Origin: Zygnema cylindricum | Lineage: Eukaryota > Streptophyta > Zygnematophyceae > Zygnematales > Zygnemataceae | DNA length: 64,000 bases | NCBI GenBank assembly: GCA_037447655.1 | Contig: JBBHKE010001811.1 | Span: forward strand, 22,501 to 86,500 | Direction of reading: 5' to 3' | Shown: one piece after another, positions 48,341 to 58,628 of the stretch | How the letters are laid out: each line of letters begins with the position of its first letter | Numbering within the stretch: the first letter of the stretch is position 1 | Made by a program: the position numbers and the translations under genes | The notes under the pieces: model-generated | Told to the model about the DNA's origin: nothing | The model's input: only the letters and a program-made list of their open reading frames with translations | Databases searched by the model: none

Positions 48341-49029
48341 GTTGCACGAATTATCACAAAAACTATAATTGCTTTATAGTTGGGCAGAGCGTGGCATAGT
48401 GCTGATACGCGTGCCCTAACAGGCTACTAACTAAGTTGGTCATTGAGCTGCGGTGTTTCCCGACAATCTGGAATTGGAGAGGGATTGGAGCTCGCAGTAC
48501 CATACTTGGTGCTATCGCTCTAAGGTGAGTATTCGGCTCCTTGTGGTTGCAGGCGCGAAGTAGGTAGTAAGTGCAATCGTTTAGAGGGATTATCGTCAAC
48601 CGAAGGCTGTGCCTTTTGTTTGTATAGAGCATTTGTCGCATTTTCTTAGATCTGACCGTGATTGGTCTTGGATAGCGGCTTCTTGATTTTTTACATCTGG
48701 CCTTGTTGGCCCTGATAGTTCCCTGCTTTTATTAGATCTGGCCACAAGTGGCCCTGAATAGGTGACATGTTTTCTTTTTGGTGTGGTTTGCTGTGAATTC
48801 TTGAGGTCTGCCTAGATCTGGCTGTGAACGGCCTTGTTAGGGGGGGGGTTTCGATTAGACTAACCTTGGTGATTCAGAATAGGCCGAATCGTGGGGGTGG
48901 TGTCTGTTTGCTTGAATTGATATACTTCTTGTGTGGTTGATTGGTAGATCTGGCAGTGGGCATCTGCACACTGACCTTGATTAGTGCGTTTCATATAGTT
49001 GCATCCGGATAGGCCGATTGACTGATTAC
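46966..49029 (+). other. 5' region of the inserted Ty3/gypsy element (LTR and leader not delimited)
   Basis: Non-coding. I expected a 5' LTR and primer site but could not match this sequence to the 3' end at 56130-56350, so the LTRs are undefined. It includes a 19-base perfect inverted repeat pair (47430-47448 and 47904-47922), a (TA)n tract at 48262-48338 and a run of nine G at 48840-48848. The left insertion point is near 46970: CATGC at 46966-46974 recurs at 56361 region and is a candidate target duplication. Confidence 0.5.
48262..48338. repeat. (TA)n microsatellite in the gypsy leader
   Basis: About 38 perfect TA units following an A-rich run at 48232-48249. Confidence 0.95.
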
Positions 49030-50990
49030 ATGCCCACAGAATGGAATAATTTACAGGTTCCGGCTGGTACCACTAGAAGCTCGAGTCTTTACCGTGGACT
49101 GGCTAGGGATTCCATTCCTGTCGGATCCTCTCCGTTACAGTCTCCCTATCATACTGATCAATCTCAGCTTACAGGTTCACCCACACCCAGATCTGGTATC
49201 TCTCTTAGCGATAGAACTACATCATCTGTTTCGTCGTCTTCTTCCCACAGTTGGGGGGAAGATTCTGACATAGACTCCCTTGATATCCGGGATCTGAACT
49301 TACCGCCCTCACTCTTTCCGTTGGGCGGAACTATACACACTAACTCGGGTCCCTTTTGTGTGGACATGGCCTCGTCCATGGACACCGTAGGAGGTAAAAA
49401 TCAGTTTTGTTTTTCGGGTCTCAAAGATACTATGTCCTTGTCACATTTTCGCATGCTTTTTGATACTGAGATGCGCGATCTCGCATTTCGGTATCAAGAT
49501 CGTTATGATTTGCGTGTAGCTTTTTCTTTGCTGGGACGATACCTAAGGGGATCAGCTTTATCCCTCTATACTCGGAAATATGCATTAATTTGTGCTATGA
49601 CTGAGATGGCACCCGACTATCCCGGTTCGCCAGCCATAACTGGCAGCCAGGAAATTCCTTTCCAAGCCGCAGTTCCCGCAGTTTATGACCCTACCGGTTT
49701 TGAAATTTCACCCGAAATACCTGAGATTCCTCATCAATTCGCGGTGGCAGCTCGGGCAGCAATTCTTGCTCGAGCAGCCATGCTGGTTCCCTTACGGGAT
49801 CCGGTTTCGTTTGTTTTTAGTTTGTTACAGGAAGACTACAGAATCCAAAATCCTGACCAAGTCAAAGAACTAATGAATTTTGAACGCAGGCTGGGTGAAA
49901 CTGCCCCGGCAATGCGAGCACGTAGGGAAACCTTACGTGAAGCCCTGCCTGACCTAATGTCAGACGCAGAGGCAGTACAGAAATTTGTAGGACAATTTCC
50001 CACTCAACTTGTCGATTCATTCAAAGTCATCTAACTGAAGCATATGGTCTGAAATTTACTTTCGAGCAGGCTGCAGAATATGCCTTAAGGTATGAAATGC
50101 AGACCAGCTGGTGGGACGCTCACGAGCGGCCTAAACCTTCTCCTAGGGATCACCCAAATCCGAATCCTAATCCTAACCCTCGCCCATGGCCAAATCCCAA
50201 ACCTCCAAGAGTCCCGGCCATGGGATCTCTCCCAACAACCCCCGGGGTGCGTATTTGCTTCCGGTGCGGTAACACCGGTCACGACGCACGCAGCTGTCCA
50301 GATAAGACAGCCACGTGTACTCACTGTAACCAAACAGGTCATTACATTCACAGGTGTCATATTAAAAACCCTGACTTCAGTTATCAAAATCAAATCAAAA
50401 ATGGCGGTATACCTGCCCGCTCGGCAAAATTGGTCACTCCACCTAAAGAGGTAGAGAAAGACGCACCTCCCAAAATCAGCAGGAGGGATCGAGATAAAGC
50501 CGAGATGCAGGCTACCGTTGCGGCCATGATGAAGGAGCAGTTTGCCGCGCTCATGGCGCAGGTCAAACCGCAATTATCTAGAATGGCTCAAACCGTCGTT
50601 CACATGCCCTCCTTTGCAGGTCGATCTCTGCGAGAGTCCACTGTTCAACAGCGGGCAGCTCAGTTTAAAGGGACTCCTAATCATAACCGCGAGTCGAAGT
50701 CCATTAACACCCGTATTCCATTATCATTTGCCAAAGAACCACTCCCGCCTATTCCAGAAACCGCCTCCAGCATCACAGCTGAGGCACTAACAATTCTAGA
50801 GAAAAGTATCCAAGAAACCTATAAGGTCAAAGAGCGGTTGTCCATACTGTCCACCATGCTTCCGGATTTAGTGCGCGACACCAAACTCGCGGATCTAACT
50901 AAATATGATCAATCTGCACATGCATTACAGGCCATTCAGAATAACCGAAACTCTCTCTCTCTCCAAGCAATCACTCTTGAAGAGCGCGCT
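49030..50990 (+). pseudogene. Ty3/gypsy gag with two CCHC zinc knuckles
   Basis: An ATG at 49030 opens a frame with a serine-rich N-terminus. A gag-like helical domain follows (FVFSLLQEDYRIQNPDQV and NFERRLGETAPAMRARRE) and stops at 50034 after a one-base loss. The frame resumes from about 50040 to a proline/asparagine-rich spacer, then knuckles CFRCGNTGHDARSC (50256-50297) and CTHCNQTGHYIHRC (50316-50357), and a charged helix (RRDRDKAEMQATVAAMMKE). It then runs without a break into the protease, so gag and pol are one frame apart from the lesion. Gag is unusually large for gypsy because of the N-terminal extension. It packages RNA. Confidence 0.85.
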
Positions 50991-51600
50991 AGTCTTACAC
51001 CACACATAAGTTTTTTAGATAACAAACTTGGAGTATTCACAGTTAATGGGGTTGCCCCGGCATTACCTCTAATGGACACTGGCGCAAAACCAATTATCCT
51101 CGGGTCGGATTTTGCAATCAAAATAGGTCTGACGGTAGATAAATTACAACCTACAACCACACGTCTGTTGACCTCCGCGGGCACCACAGAACCGGTCCTC
51201 GGAATCACGAAAGAACCAGTCTGTTTCCAGTTCCAGAGTCATTCGGAGACAGATTTCGCAGAGATATATGCCTACGCCTTGGTCACCAAGTGTAGTGATT
51301 ATGAATGCCTCGTTGGCCAAGACGTGATTTTCCGCGTAGGGGGGGGGGGGGTTGATATGCATGATCAAACATTTTCTTACAGGCCGAACAACTTTCCTGA
51401 ACGCAAAATCTGCTTACCTCTTATCTGGGCCCGACAACCTATGCCTACCACGGCTCATTCCCCACTAATTTTGCACGCCTATGCCGCAGTTGGCATAGGA
51501 GCGGATATTCTGGAATCTTTAACAGCGGAAGAAATCTCGTTAGATCCTCCGGGTATACCAGAATTATTTAGCACAACCGGATTTACCATTAATTTTTCAA
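50991..51600 (+). pseudogene. Ty3/gypsy aspartic protease
   Basis: LPLMDTGAKPIILGSDFA carries the D-T-G-A active site (D at 51075-51077), followed by TRLLTSAGTTEPVLGITKE and an LVGQDVIFRVGGGG flap-like end; it cleaves the polyprotein. A run of 13 G at 51339-51351 falls within the reading frame (glycines) and may be a slippage site. Still in the same frame as the zinc knuckles. A spacer of about 100 residues follows before the methyltransferase. Confidence 0.85.
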
Positions 51601-51734
51601 ATTTTGACCGTCTTTATAAGTCCACTATACCAATCCCGTTATCGAGTATTCCGGATCCACCCTCCATTACGATGGATCCGTCAGGGTTCCTGCCTATTAA
51701 TTGGAAACCTGTCAATTTGCAACCCCACCAAAAC

Positions 51735-52700
51735 GGTCTCGTTATCTTAGACCTTTTTGTAATAATAAGAACTTCACTTCTCTCCTCTCTTTAGAACAGT
51801 CTTCTTATTAAGCATTACTATTCCGTAGAAATTGACCCATTGGGTAGACGCGTCCAGTTACACCAGTGTCAAATCCTACACGAACAATATCCTCACCTCT
51901 TACCAAAGTCCGCTTTTCATGACATGCATTCGGCTCTACCACAAGATATCCGTCTCATAGGAAACCACCATTTGTTAGAATTAGAACCGATAGATCTTCA
52001 CTTCGCCGGATGGGAATGTCAGGGTATGTCTAGGGCTGGGAAGGGTTTAGGTCTCGCAGATCCGCGTACTAAGTTGTTCTTCGAGGTGGTGCGCCTTATA
52101 CATTTTTTCCAAACACTGAACCGTCCTTTCGAGTACATTTTAGAAAATATCGTAGCTTATAATGATCCCTGACCCATGGTCCTTGCACATTACAAGCGTA
52201 TTGAATCACTGATTGGACCGCCATTAATTATCGATGCCACACGTCACGGTTCACTGGCTCACAGGGTTCGTTCCAAGTGGACTAACCTGGTAGACATGGG
52301 TCGGCTCCGAAAAGCTAACCTCGCCGTCCGTCCACCTAATCTTTTCATTCAAGATGCACTTCTCCCATTTTATAGAGTCCAGACCTACATTCAGACAGAC
52401 TATCCTCCTGCTTTCGGTCTCAACATTCCTTGTCAACCACTACGTGCACTTCCTACACTAGTCTCATATCCGCACTCTCACGCATATTCACACAACGGAC
52501 CGGGCATGCTCCATGCCCAGAATACTCACACAGGTAGTCTAGAAGAACCCAGTGCTGCAGAACAGGAACACCTTTTACATTTTATCCCAGGCACCACTGC
52601 CGCTCCAGGACTCACCGAGCGGCAACGCTGCACCTTACTCGGTCGGGTCATGGACCCCCAGTCACTTTCATTTGTCTTGGGAATGGGATTTGCAGCTGGT
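51735..52700 (+). pseudogene. C5-cytosine DNA methyltransferase domain inside the gypsy polyprotein (DNMT3-like)
   Basis: In one frame, interrupted by stops at 51792 and 52170, conserved motifs appear in the usual, non-permuted order. Motif I: LVILDLF (51738-51758, with the following glycines lost). Motif II: YYSVEIDP (51816-51839). Motif IV: FAGWECQGMSRAGKG with the catalytic cysteine codon at 52017-52019. LADPRTKLFFEVVRLI follows. Motif VI: EYILENI (E at 52143). Motif VIII: AHRVRSKWTNL after IDATRHGS. The motif IX/target region: RALPTLVSYPHSHAY. Motif X: LLGRVMDPQSLSF. AdoMet-dependent DNA methyltransferases of this family transfer a methyl group to C5 of cytosine. Non-permuted order excludes a plant DRM-type arrangement. 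Such enzymes in gypsy elements are known in charophytes. This copy is probably inactive. Confidence 0.9.
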
Positions 52701-53200
52701 CGATACTCACAGAACAATCCGTCTCAATCAGCTGGGGGGGGGCATACACCATGGAAACACACGGCATCTAAGTCCTCACCTTCTCTCCGAGGTACAAATT
52801 TTCAGCTCTCGCTTTTTCCGCCTTCTGCTAAGTCTGACTCAGCGCACACCATTTATGATTTTTTGGTTCCCAGTCACATGATTTGGTCGCTCCTAGCATA
52901 CACAGCTGCTAGGTCTTAAACACCTCCACAGGTATCCCCACACTGGACAGCTGCCTTTCCATCTAGAAGTTGGCATCACGCAGTAAACTGTTTGCATATG
53001 CTTCCAGTCGAGTATGAGTTGGGCCACTCCTTGATAGCTGATGAACAACTAGCATTTGCACAAGCCATAGAGGCTATGACAATTAGTACTCCTGAAAAAC
53101 AGACATGGAAATTTGGACCCGGACTAACAAAGACTGAACACGAACTTTTAGATGGAGTCATAAATCGACATCTGGACGCATTCGCTTTCTCCATGAAAGA
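52701..53200 (+). pseudogene. Spacer between methyltransferase and reverse transcriptase
   Basis: Same reading frame as the methyltransferase up to a stop at 52917, then open again from 52920. It includes nine G at 52734-52742 and, after the stop, ELGHSLIADEQLAFAQAIEAM. ETEWESVDKR-type residues begin the RT at about 53280. The stretch resembles no named domain. Confidence 0.5.
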
Positions 53201-54130
53201 CTTGGGGCGACACACCACGTACCGAATGTTTATTGACCTGGAAGATGACAGACCCATCTTCAAGCCCAAACATCGTCTATCAGAAACTGAATGGGAATCG
53301 GTGGACAAACGATGCGCGGAATTGGAAGAGGCAGGTATGATTTATAGGTCTGATTCCACTTTCGCGGCGCCCACCGTTATGCCTCGTAAAAAAGACGCAG
53401 AGGGAAATTTTACAGAACGTCGTATGTGTGGAGACTATCGAGAACTAAACTCACGTATGATCCAAGACCGGCACTCGATGCCGTTGGCAGAGGACATCTT
53501 CAATCATGTCGGAGGAGCTGAATATTTAGTATCCTAGATCTGCGACAAGGTTTTAACCAAATCAAGATAGAGGAAAAGGACCGACACAAGACTGCATTTT
53601 AGGGTAATGACGGACGTTGCGAATGGGCGGTTATGCCTTTTGGACTGAAAAATGCACCGGCGGTATTCCAGAAGATCATAGACTTGGTCTTGGGGGCATG
53701 TAACTTTGCCCGTTGCTATATCGACGACTTGATAATCGCCTCGGCTACTATAGAGGAACATGCTGTTCATATAGAGTGGGTGTTGAAGGAATTAAAAAAG
53801 GTAAGACTTAAATGTCATCCTGCTAAATGTACCTGCGGGGCCGAAGGGGTCCCATGCCTTGGGCATTTTATCTCATCTGAAAGAATTACTCCATTAGAGG
53901 TCAAAGTGGAAGCCATTAGTAAACTACCGGCCCCAACTGATTTGACCAATCTGCGAGCATTTCTCGGATTGACTAATTATTACCGCAGGTTTGTTCCCAG
54001 TTTCAGTACCATTGCATCTCCATTGAATGAACTCCTAAAAAAATCAATTCCGTTCTCTTGGGGGCCAACTCAGATAGAAGCTTTTCAGGGTTTAAAGACG
54101 CGTTGTCCACTGCTCCCATTCTTCGTCCTC
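53201..54130 (+). pseudogene. Ty3/gypsy reverse transcriptase
   Basis: HRLSETEWESVDKRCAELE, EAGMIYRSDSTFAAPTVMPR, RRMCGDYRELNSRM and DRHSMPLAEDIFNHVGGAEY form the N-terminal half (to 53536). A one-base loss near 53527 and a W-to-stop change at 53603 intervene. PFGLKNAPAVFQKIID and the catalytic YIDDLIIAS (53717-53743) follow, then GHFISSERITPLEVKVEAI, LRAFLGLTNYYRRF and SSPLNELLKK-type residues. The active site is intact. Copies RNA to DNA. Confidence 0.93.
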
Positions 54131-54560
54131 CAAATCATAAATTACCTTTTTGTCTATAGACTGACTTTGGTAAGCCCGGTATTACTGCAATCCTAACTCA
54201 GCGTGAACTCACTGGTGAGGAATACGTAGTGGCCTACGCCAGTAGAAGCAACAATCAAGCGGAATCAAATTACAGCAGTTACGAGGGAGAATGCCTCGCC
54301 GCAGTTTGGGGTATTGTGCATTTCCGACATTATCTCTATGGCAAGCCTTTTACTCTTCTTACTGATCATCAACCATTGCATTGGCTCATGACCAATGACA
54401 AGCTATCTGGCAAGTTAGCCCGTTGGGCTCTTATTTTACATGAATATGATATGGAGATAATTCATCGACCCGGGCTCCTCAGCTTGAATGCCGACGGGCT
54501 CTCCAGGAACCCTTTGCCCAACTCTGCTGATAACGAGGTACGACAAGATTTTGAGGGCGA
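54131..54560 (+). pseudogene. Ty3/gypsy RNase H
   Basis: After a frameshift near 54100, readable residues TDFGKPGITAIL, YVVAYASRSNNQAESNYSS and YEGECLAAVWGIVHFRHYL follow, then LLTDHQPLHWLM and HEYDMEIIHRPG. Catalytic acids (D of TDFG, E of GECLA, D of LLTDH) are all present, with one stop (TAG at about 54147) in the first part. Removes RNA from the hybrid. Confidence 0.9.
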
Positions 54561-55617
54561 AACTATTGCGTCCCTATCGGCTGGAGGGCATCTCGTTTAC
54601 AGTTTTGCGGCTCCTACGAACCACAAAATCGAACACGATCCATGGCGGGACAGTGCTTTGATTCATTTTCTTTCTACTCAGTCTTTTCGGGTAAGCACTT
54701 TGACAACGGAAGAGGAGCGTGTTTGCAAGAGAGCCCAAAGTTACTTATGGATGATGGGCTCACATATCCGTCTTCTCGCAGATGGAAGCCATCGTCATGT
54801 CCTTCGGCCAACGGAGCAATTATCTCTTATTAATATGATACATACCGACCTTGAGCACTATGGTACCAAGCGGACCCTGAGTTTGGTATAGGCTCGCTAT
54901 TGGTGGGCCGGCATGCAAGCCGACGTAGCATCTGTGTTGCAGGAATGCAGCACATGTGACAGGTTACGGACATCCTTTTCTAACCGGCAGACTACACTTC
55001 AACCATTGCCTATTCGGGGTCTCTTTTACAGGTGGTCGTGCGACTTGGCCGGTCCCTTCTCTATTTCTCGAAGGGGAAAGCAATATATTATGATAATGAT
55101 TGAAAATTTCAGCAAATGGGTGGAAGTTGTGGCTCTCCCGCATAAAACTGCCAAACTTACCACTGCAGCGTTCAAAGAGCATGTGCTCCTCCGATATGGA
55201 GCCCCAGCGGAAGTACTTACAGACCAAGGAACCGAGTTCCGCGGCGAGTTTCAGGAGATGTTGGACGAGGCGCTGATCGATCACCGTCGAACGAGTCGAG
55301 ATCATCCCCAAGCAGACGGTTTGGCGGAAAGAGCCGTGCAAACATTTAAGCGGGCTCTGCGTAAACACTGCTTAGAAAAACAGATTACTGTGTGGGACGA
55401 ATCATTGGGATATATTACCATGGGTTATCGAATGTCTGTACATGCTAGTTTAGCGAATTTTAGTCCATACTATATGTTGTTTGGTCGGAAACCGCTGCTA
55501 GGTAGAAATGTACAGAAAGCTGCTAGTTTGCCTTTGCCACTTATGTCAGATTCTCTTTTTCTGGAAGAACTAACTAACTGGGCGTTGCTTTTCGCTAGAA
55601 ATGCCCATGGCCTTTGA
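54561..55617 (+). pseudogene. Ty3/gypsy integrase
   Basis: Contains the H-H-C-C zinc part (IHTDLEHYGTKRTL, then CSTCDR) split by a TAG at 54889. The core D at SCDLAGPF (55042), D at LTDQGTEF (55222) and E at GLAERAVQTFK (55327) are all intact. Residues AYHPQTDG of many gypsy elements are RDHPQADG here. The domain ends with SPYYMLFGRKPLLGR. A frame change occurs at about 55610 before the C-terminal tail. It would insert the element's cDNA into chromosomes. Confidence 0.93.
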
Positions 55618-56109
55618 AAATTTGCAGATTGCTCAACATCGTGTCTCCTTACGGTTTGCAACAACTCGCAGCGGCAGCTACCGTCCACAACAAAAGCCCT
55701 TCCGATGGGGGATTACGTTTATTTGCGACGGCAAACGTTTGACACCCTCGATACAGATGTCTCACCTCACATTCTGAGGATTACAGCAATTAATCCCAAT
55801 GGATTATTGAGCTTCCAAGGGGCCGAAACTTGGACTTTACGAGAGCATTCGAAAAATTGTGCCCCCTGCTATCTACCCGATCTTTCCCACAGCATGGATC
55901 CCTGGAGGATGCCGATTACTGAGGCCACCGAGTGTCAGTTGTGCCGGCGATCTGATGGAGAAACAACAATGCTGCTCTGTGACTATTGCAATCTGGGATT
56001 TCATATGGAGTGTCTGGTTCCACTTTTACACACTATCCCGGTTGGACAGTGGTTTTGCCACGGATGTCCCGACCTGCCTGCTGTCCTTCCCAACTACCCT
56101 GCAGACTAA
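55618..56109 (+). pseudogene. Integrase C-terminal tail with PHD finger
   Basis: A GDYVYLRRQTFDT segment resembles the GPY/F-like tail, then WTLREHSKNCAPCY. A canonical C4-H-C3 PHD finger follows at 55933-56067: CQLC, LCDYC, FHMEC and the final CHGC; the spacing of all eight zinc ligands is kept. PHD fingers commonly read histone H3 N-terminal tails. Its place at the integrase end, where chromoviruses carry a chromodomain, suggests a role in choosing insertion chromatin; that is inference. The frame ends in TAA at 56107 with the finger reading through. Confidence 0.9.
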
Positions 56110-56360
56110 GGAGCTGGGGGGGGGGAGGGTAATTCCAACCTTACTTACCTTACCTTGCTTTACCTTTTGTTTTTCTCAGTTCATATAATTTGCATATTCG
56201 TTTTTTCCCAACATATTCATTTATTGTTTTCTCGCTGTATAAATGCTTTGTATTTTGGATGCGGTGACAAACACTGTACATATATGTTGATTGGATACAT
56301 TCTGGTGTTTTTTCGGCAACTCAAGCTAGGACTAATGCATGTCCTTCACGGTAGCCTGCC
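56110..56360 (+). promoter_or_regulatory. Polypurine tract and presumed 3' LTR of the gypsy element
   Basis: A G-rich tract (ten G at 56116-56125, then AGGG) directly after the PHD stop is the expected polypurine tract. The following 230 bases would be the 3' LTR, but no 5' counterpart was recognised and its end does not show clear CA. 56361 begins copia DNA again. Confidence 0.5.
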
Positions 56361-57066
56361 ATGCACGACAATAGTTTCATAGATATTTTGGAAACAGAAA
56401 ACTGGTCAGAAAGGGAGACTTCAACGGATTCCGAGGAAAGGGGAGACGTGAAACTAGACGGGGTTCTAAAGGATAGGGGAGAAGAGGAATGTTTAATGAA
56501 AGGTATAGGGGAGGAGAAATATTTAGCGGGAATAAATTTAGAAAGTGATAGTGGAAAGAATTCCATGGGAGAGAGTAAAGAAAGTTCAGAAAATGGGTTG
56601 AGAATCATGGATAAAAATATGAGTTCAGAAGATGTAGATTTTACAAGGAACTTAGTGGGGACTGTTGATTTAAGGATAAATTTGGGGGGTTATGGTTTTG
56701 ACATCACTAATGGGAGTTACCCTCTATAAAAGTGTGCTTGTAGAAGGGTTAGCATCTAAGTATGTGTTGCAAATTGGGGATGGGGCTGATTGTTAAAAAT
56801 GGAAAAAGGAAGAGGGATTTTGGTTGGATGAAAAGGGGAGGAGGTGGATAAAATCTTTGCTCAGATGAAAAATGGCATGCAAAATAAATTGTATGATCGA
56901 CAAGATGAAATTATTTTTGGTCATCTAATAAACTTTCTTAAATATAAAGGTATTCGCTTGAAGCTTCATGAAGGAAAAAGGAAAAATGAAAGGAAGATAT
57001 ATATATAAATGTATTTGTTGTTTTTAAAGGGAGTTGAAAGTAAATTAGACTAGAAAATAAGGGGAG
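56361..57066 (+). pseudogene. RNase H remainder of copia element A
   Basis: After an acidic open frame (56361-56729), the phrases DFTRNLVGTVDLRINLGG, then KYVLQIGDGADC at about 56757 and MQNKLYDRQDEI at 56875, follow the copia RNase H order of the 15.7 kb element (RYLVGTRELWLLLGG, RYMLQIGSGVCC, VQNFFCDNQAAI). Heavily decayed. It ends in a polypurine tract ATAAGGGGAG just before the LTR at 57067. Together with gag A at 45.7-46.9 kb it shows the gypsy element inserted into copia A. Confidence 0.65.
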
Positions 57067-57939
57067 TGTTTAAATTTATGTATTTTATAGGTCTAGAGAT
57101 TGTAAAATAAAAGCCAAAACAATGATAGCTTGCCTCTAACTCTTCACTCAAGTCCCCACACTTGTCGCAGTCACTAAAGACTTGAGGAGGATTTAGATCA
57201 ATGGCTGCCTAGGCTGTCCAAAGAGGACAGGAAGGCAAACCTCGATAGAGTTACCTTAAATATTTGACGGACCCAGGATTTGATGCGGTTACCTGCCATC
57301 CGTCAAATTAGCCAGTAGCCTTAACCTACAAGTCTAGGATTAATGATAAAATATATGAGGTTTGATAAATATTTATTATGTTACACGTAGACTAGTTCAT
57401 TTAACGGGATATAGATACGTAATGCATAAATACAATTTTTGTACGATTTTAATGTACTACATGAAACAGATACCTCGCATTTGTTTCAAACACAAAACAA
57501 ACACCGCGCACGTATTTATGACGGCTACGATCAAAACCTGGTTTCGATCGGACAACCAAAAAGGATGCTGAGATGGCGAATGAATATTTCGGCGGTTTAC
57601 CGTCATTGCCACATATGATGACACGTGGCAAAATGACATTGGAACGCGGCATCTTCGAGGATTACTTGAACGAATCTAGAGATGACATGTGTCGACATTT
57701 TGGCCATGTCGTAAGATGGTCGTACAAAAAGTACACCGGCACCTGTACTTTTATGTACGACACAGTAATTTGATTGGTGCCGTACGTCAGTAGATAGAGT
57801 TTTAGAGAGAGATACGACTAAGAAAAATTTAGTAGGTAGCAGCCTCTCTCCGAGAGAGCTCCTGTACAAAAGGGTCATCTTTGACCATTCATATCTATCA
57901 ATTTACTTGACCATTTTCAATGATTCTTTTTGCTCCGCA
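57067..57939 (+). repeat. LTR B (3' LTR of A, 5' LTR of B)
   Basis: Begins TGTTTAAATTTATG after AATAAGGGGAG and ends TGCTCCGCA. It matches LTR A at 44587-45456. A leader homologous to A's follows, so this LTR serves two elements. The tRNA-like segment is at 57269-57339 on the minus strand. Confidence 0.85.
57269..57339 (-). other. tRNA-like segment inside LTR B
   Basis: Minus strand: GTAGGTTAAGGCTACTGGC (box A-like) and GCATCAAATCCTGGG (box B-like). Same site and orientation as in LTR A. Confidence 0.5.
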
Positions 57940-58220
57940 CTCAGGGGTGTCCGGGCTACACAGAAGTGTAGTCGGTCAGAGTTTTTGCCTGCCAGGGTGG
58001 CTTAATTTCTAAGGGAAAGTTAAAGTGGGTGAATGTGTTCAAAACTCATATTCTAACTTTTTATTCTGTGGTGGAACTGAGCACACAGAAAGTCCTATTT
58101 CATTAGGGTGAAGCTATAATGGGTTTGTGATTGTCAAGGGGTCAGTAATTTGGGTTTATATCAACTTGGAGTCGACCCTCTCTAGATAAACTTCTTTTGG
58201 ATCTGCGATTTCTGTGGGCT
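57940..58220 (+). other. Leader of copia element B, joined to the protease
   Basis: Matches the leader of element A (from 45457) up to the GAAGCACACAAAGTTTC phrase. It then skips what in A is the whole gag (about 1.1 kb) and continues at the protease-proximal sequence. Confidence 0.7.
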
Positions 58221-58435
58221 TTGAAGCACACAAAGTTTCAAAGACCGAGGTCGAAATTCCTCTACAGCACAAATGTGCTTTTGGAGGTTTGAAAGGTGAA
58301 GGAGGTTGGATTGTGGATTGCGGTGCCTCTATACACATGTGTAAGGATAAACACCTGTTCACTGAGATGAGAAAGATTCCCACTGTAGATATAGAGTGTG
58401 AGGCACTACTACTATGGTAGGATAGGTAAATCTAA
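58221..58435 (+). pseudogene. Protease of copia element B (gag-less)
   Basis: HKCAFGGLKGEGGWIVDCG and then ASIHMCKDKHLF with a protease site reading D-C-G-A-S where D-T/S-G-A is usual. Gag is missing between leader and protease. An ATG upstream is not clear (58214 start would be CTG-like). Protease fold beyond this is out of frame. Confidence 0.75.
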
Positions 58436-58628
58436 AAGTCTTAGTGGAGGGAAAGACATCTATAGTGTCATTCTCTAATTTGTTGTTTATTCGAGAGTTA
58501 AATATAAACCTATCTCAACGTCTGTGTTAGATGATAAAGGTTTTGAGACTTGCACTAGGAAGGAAACCTTTACTGCTAACTTTGAGGAGCAAGTTTATTT
58601 CACTCCGAAAAAATAAAGCTAAGGGATG

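Noticed and set aside
49164-49385. Minus-strand frame opposite gag
   Set aside because: Shadow of the gag coding sequence on the other strand. The same holds for the antisense frames at 50085-50573 and 54964-55368.
52920-53200. Separate host gene between methyltransferase and RT
   Set aside because: Same frame as both neighbours and joined to RT sequence; spacer of the polyprotein.
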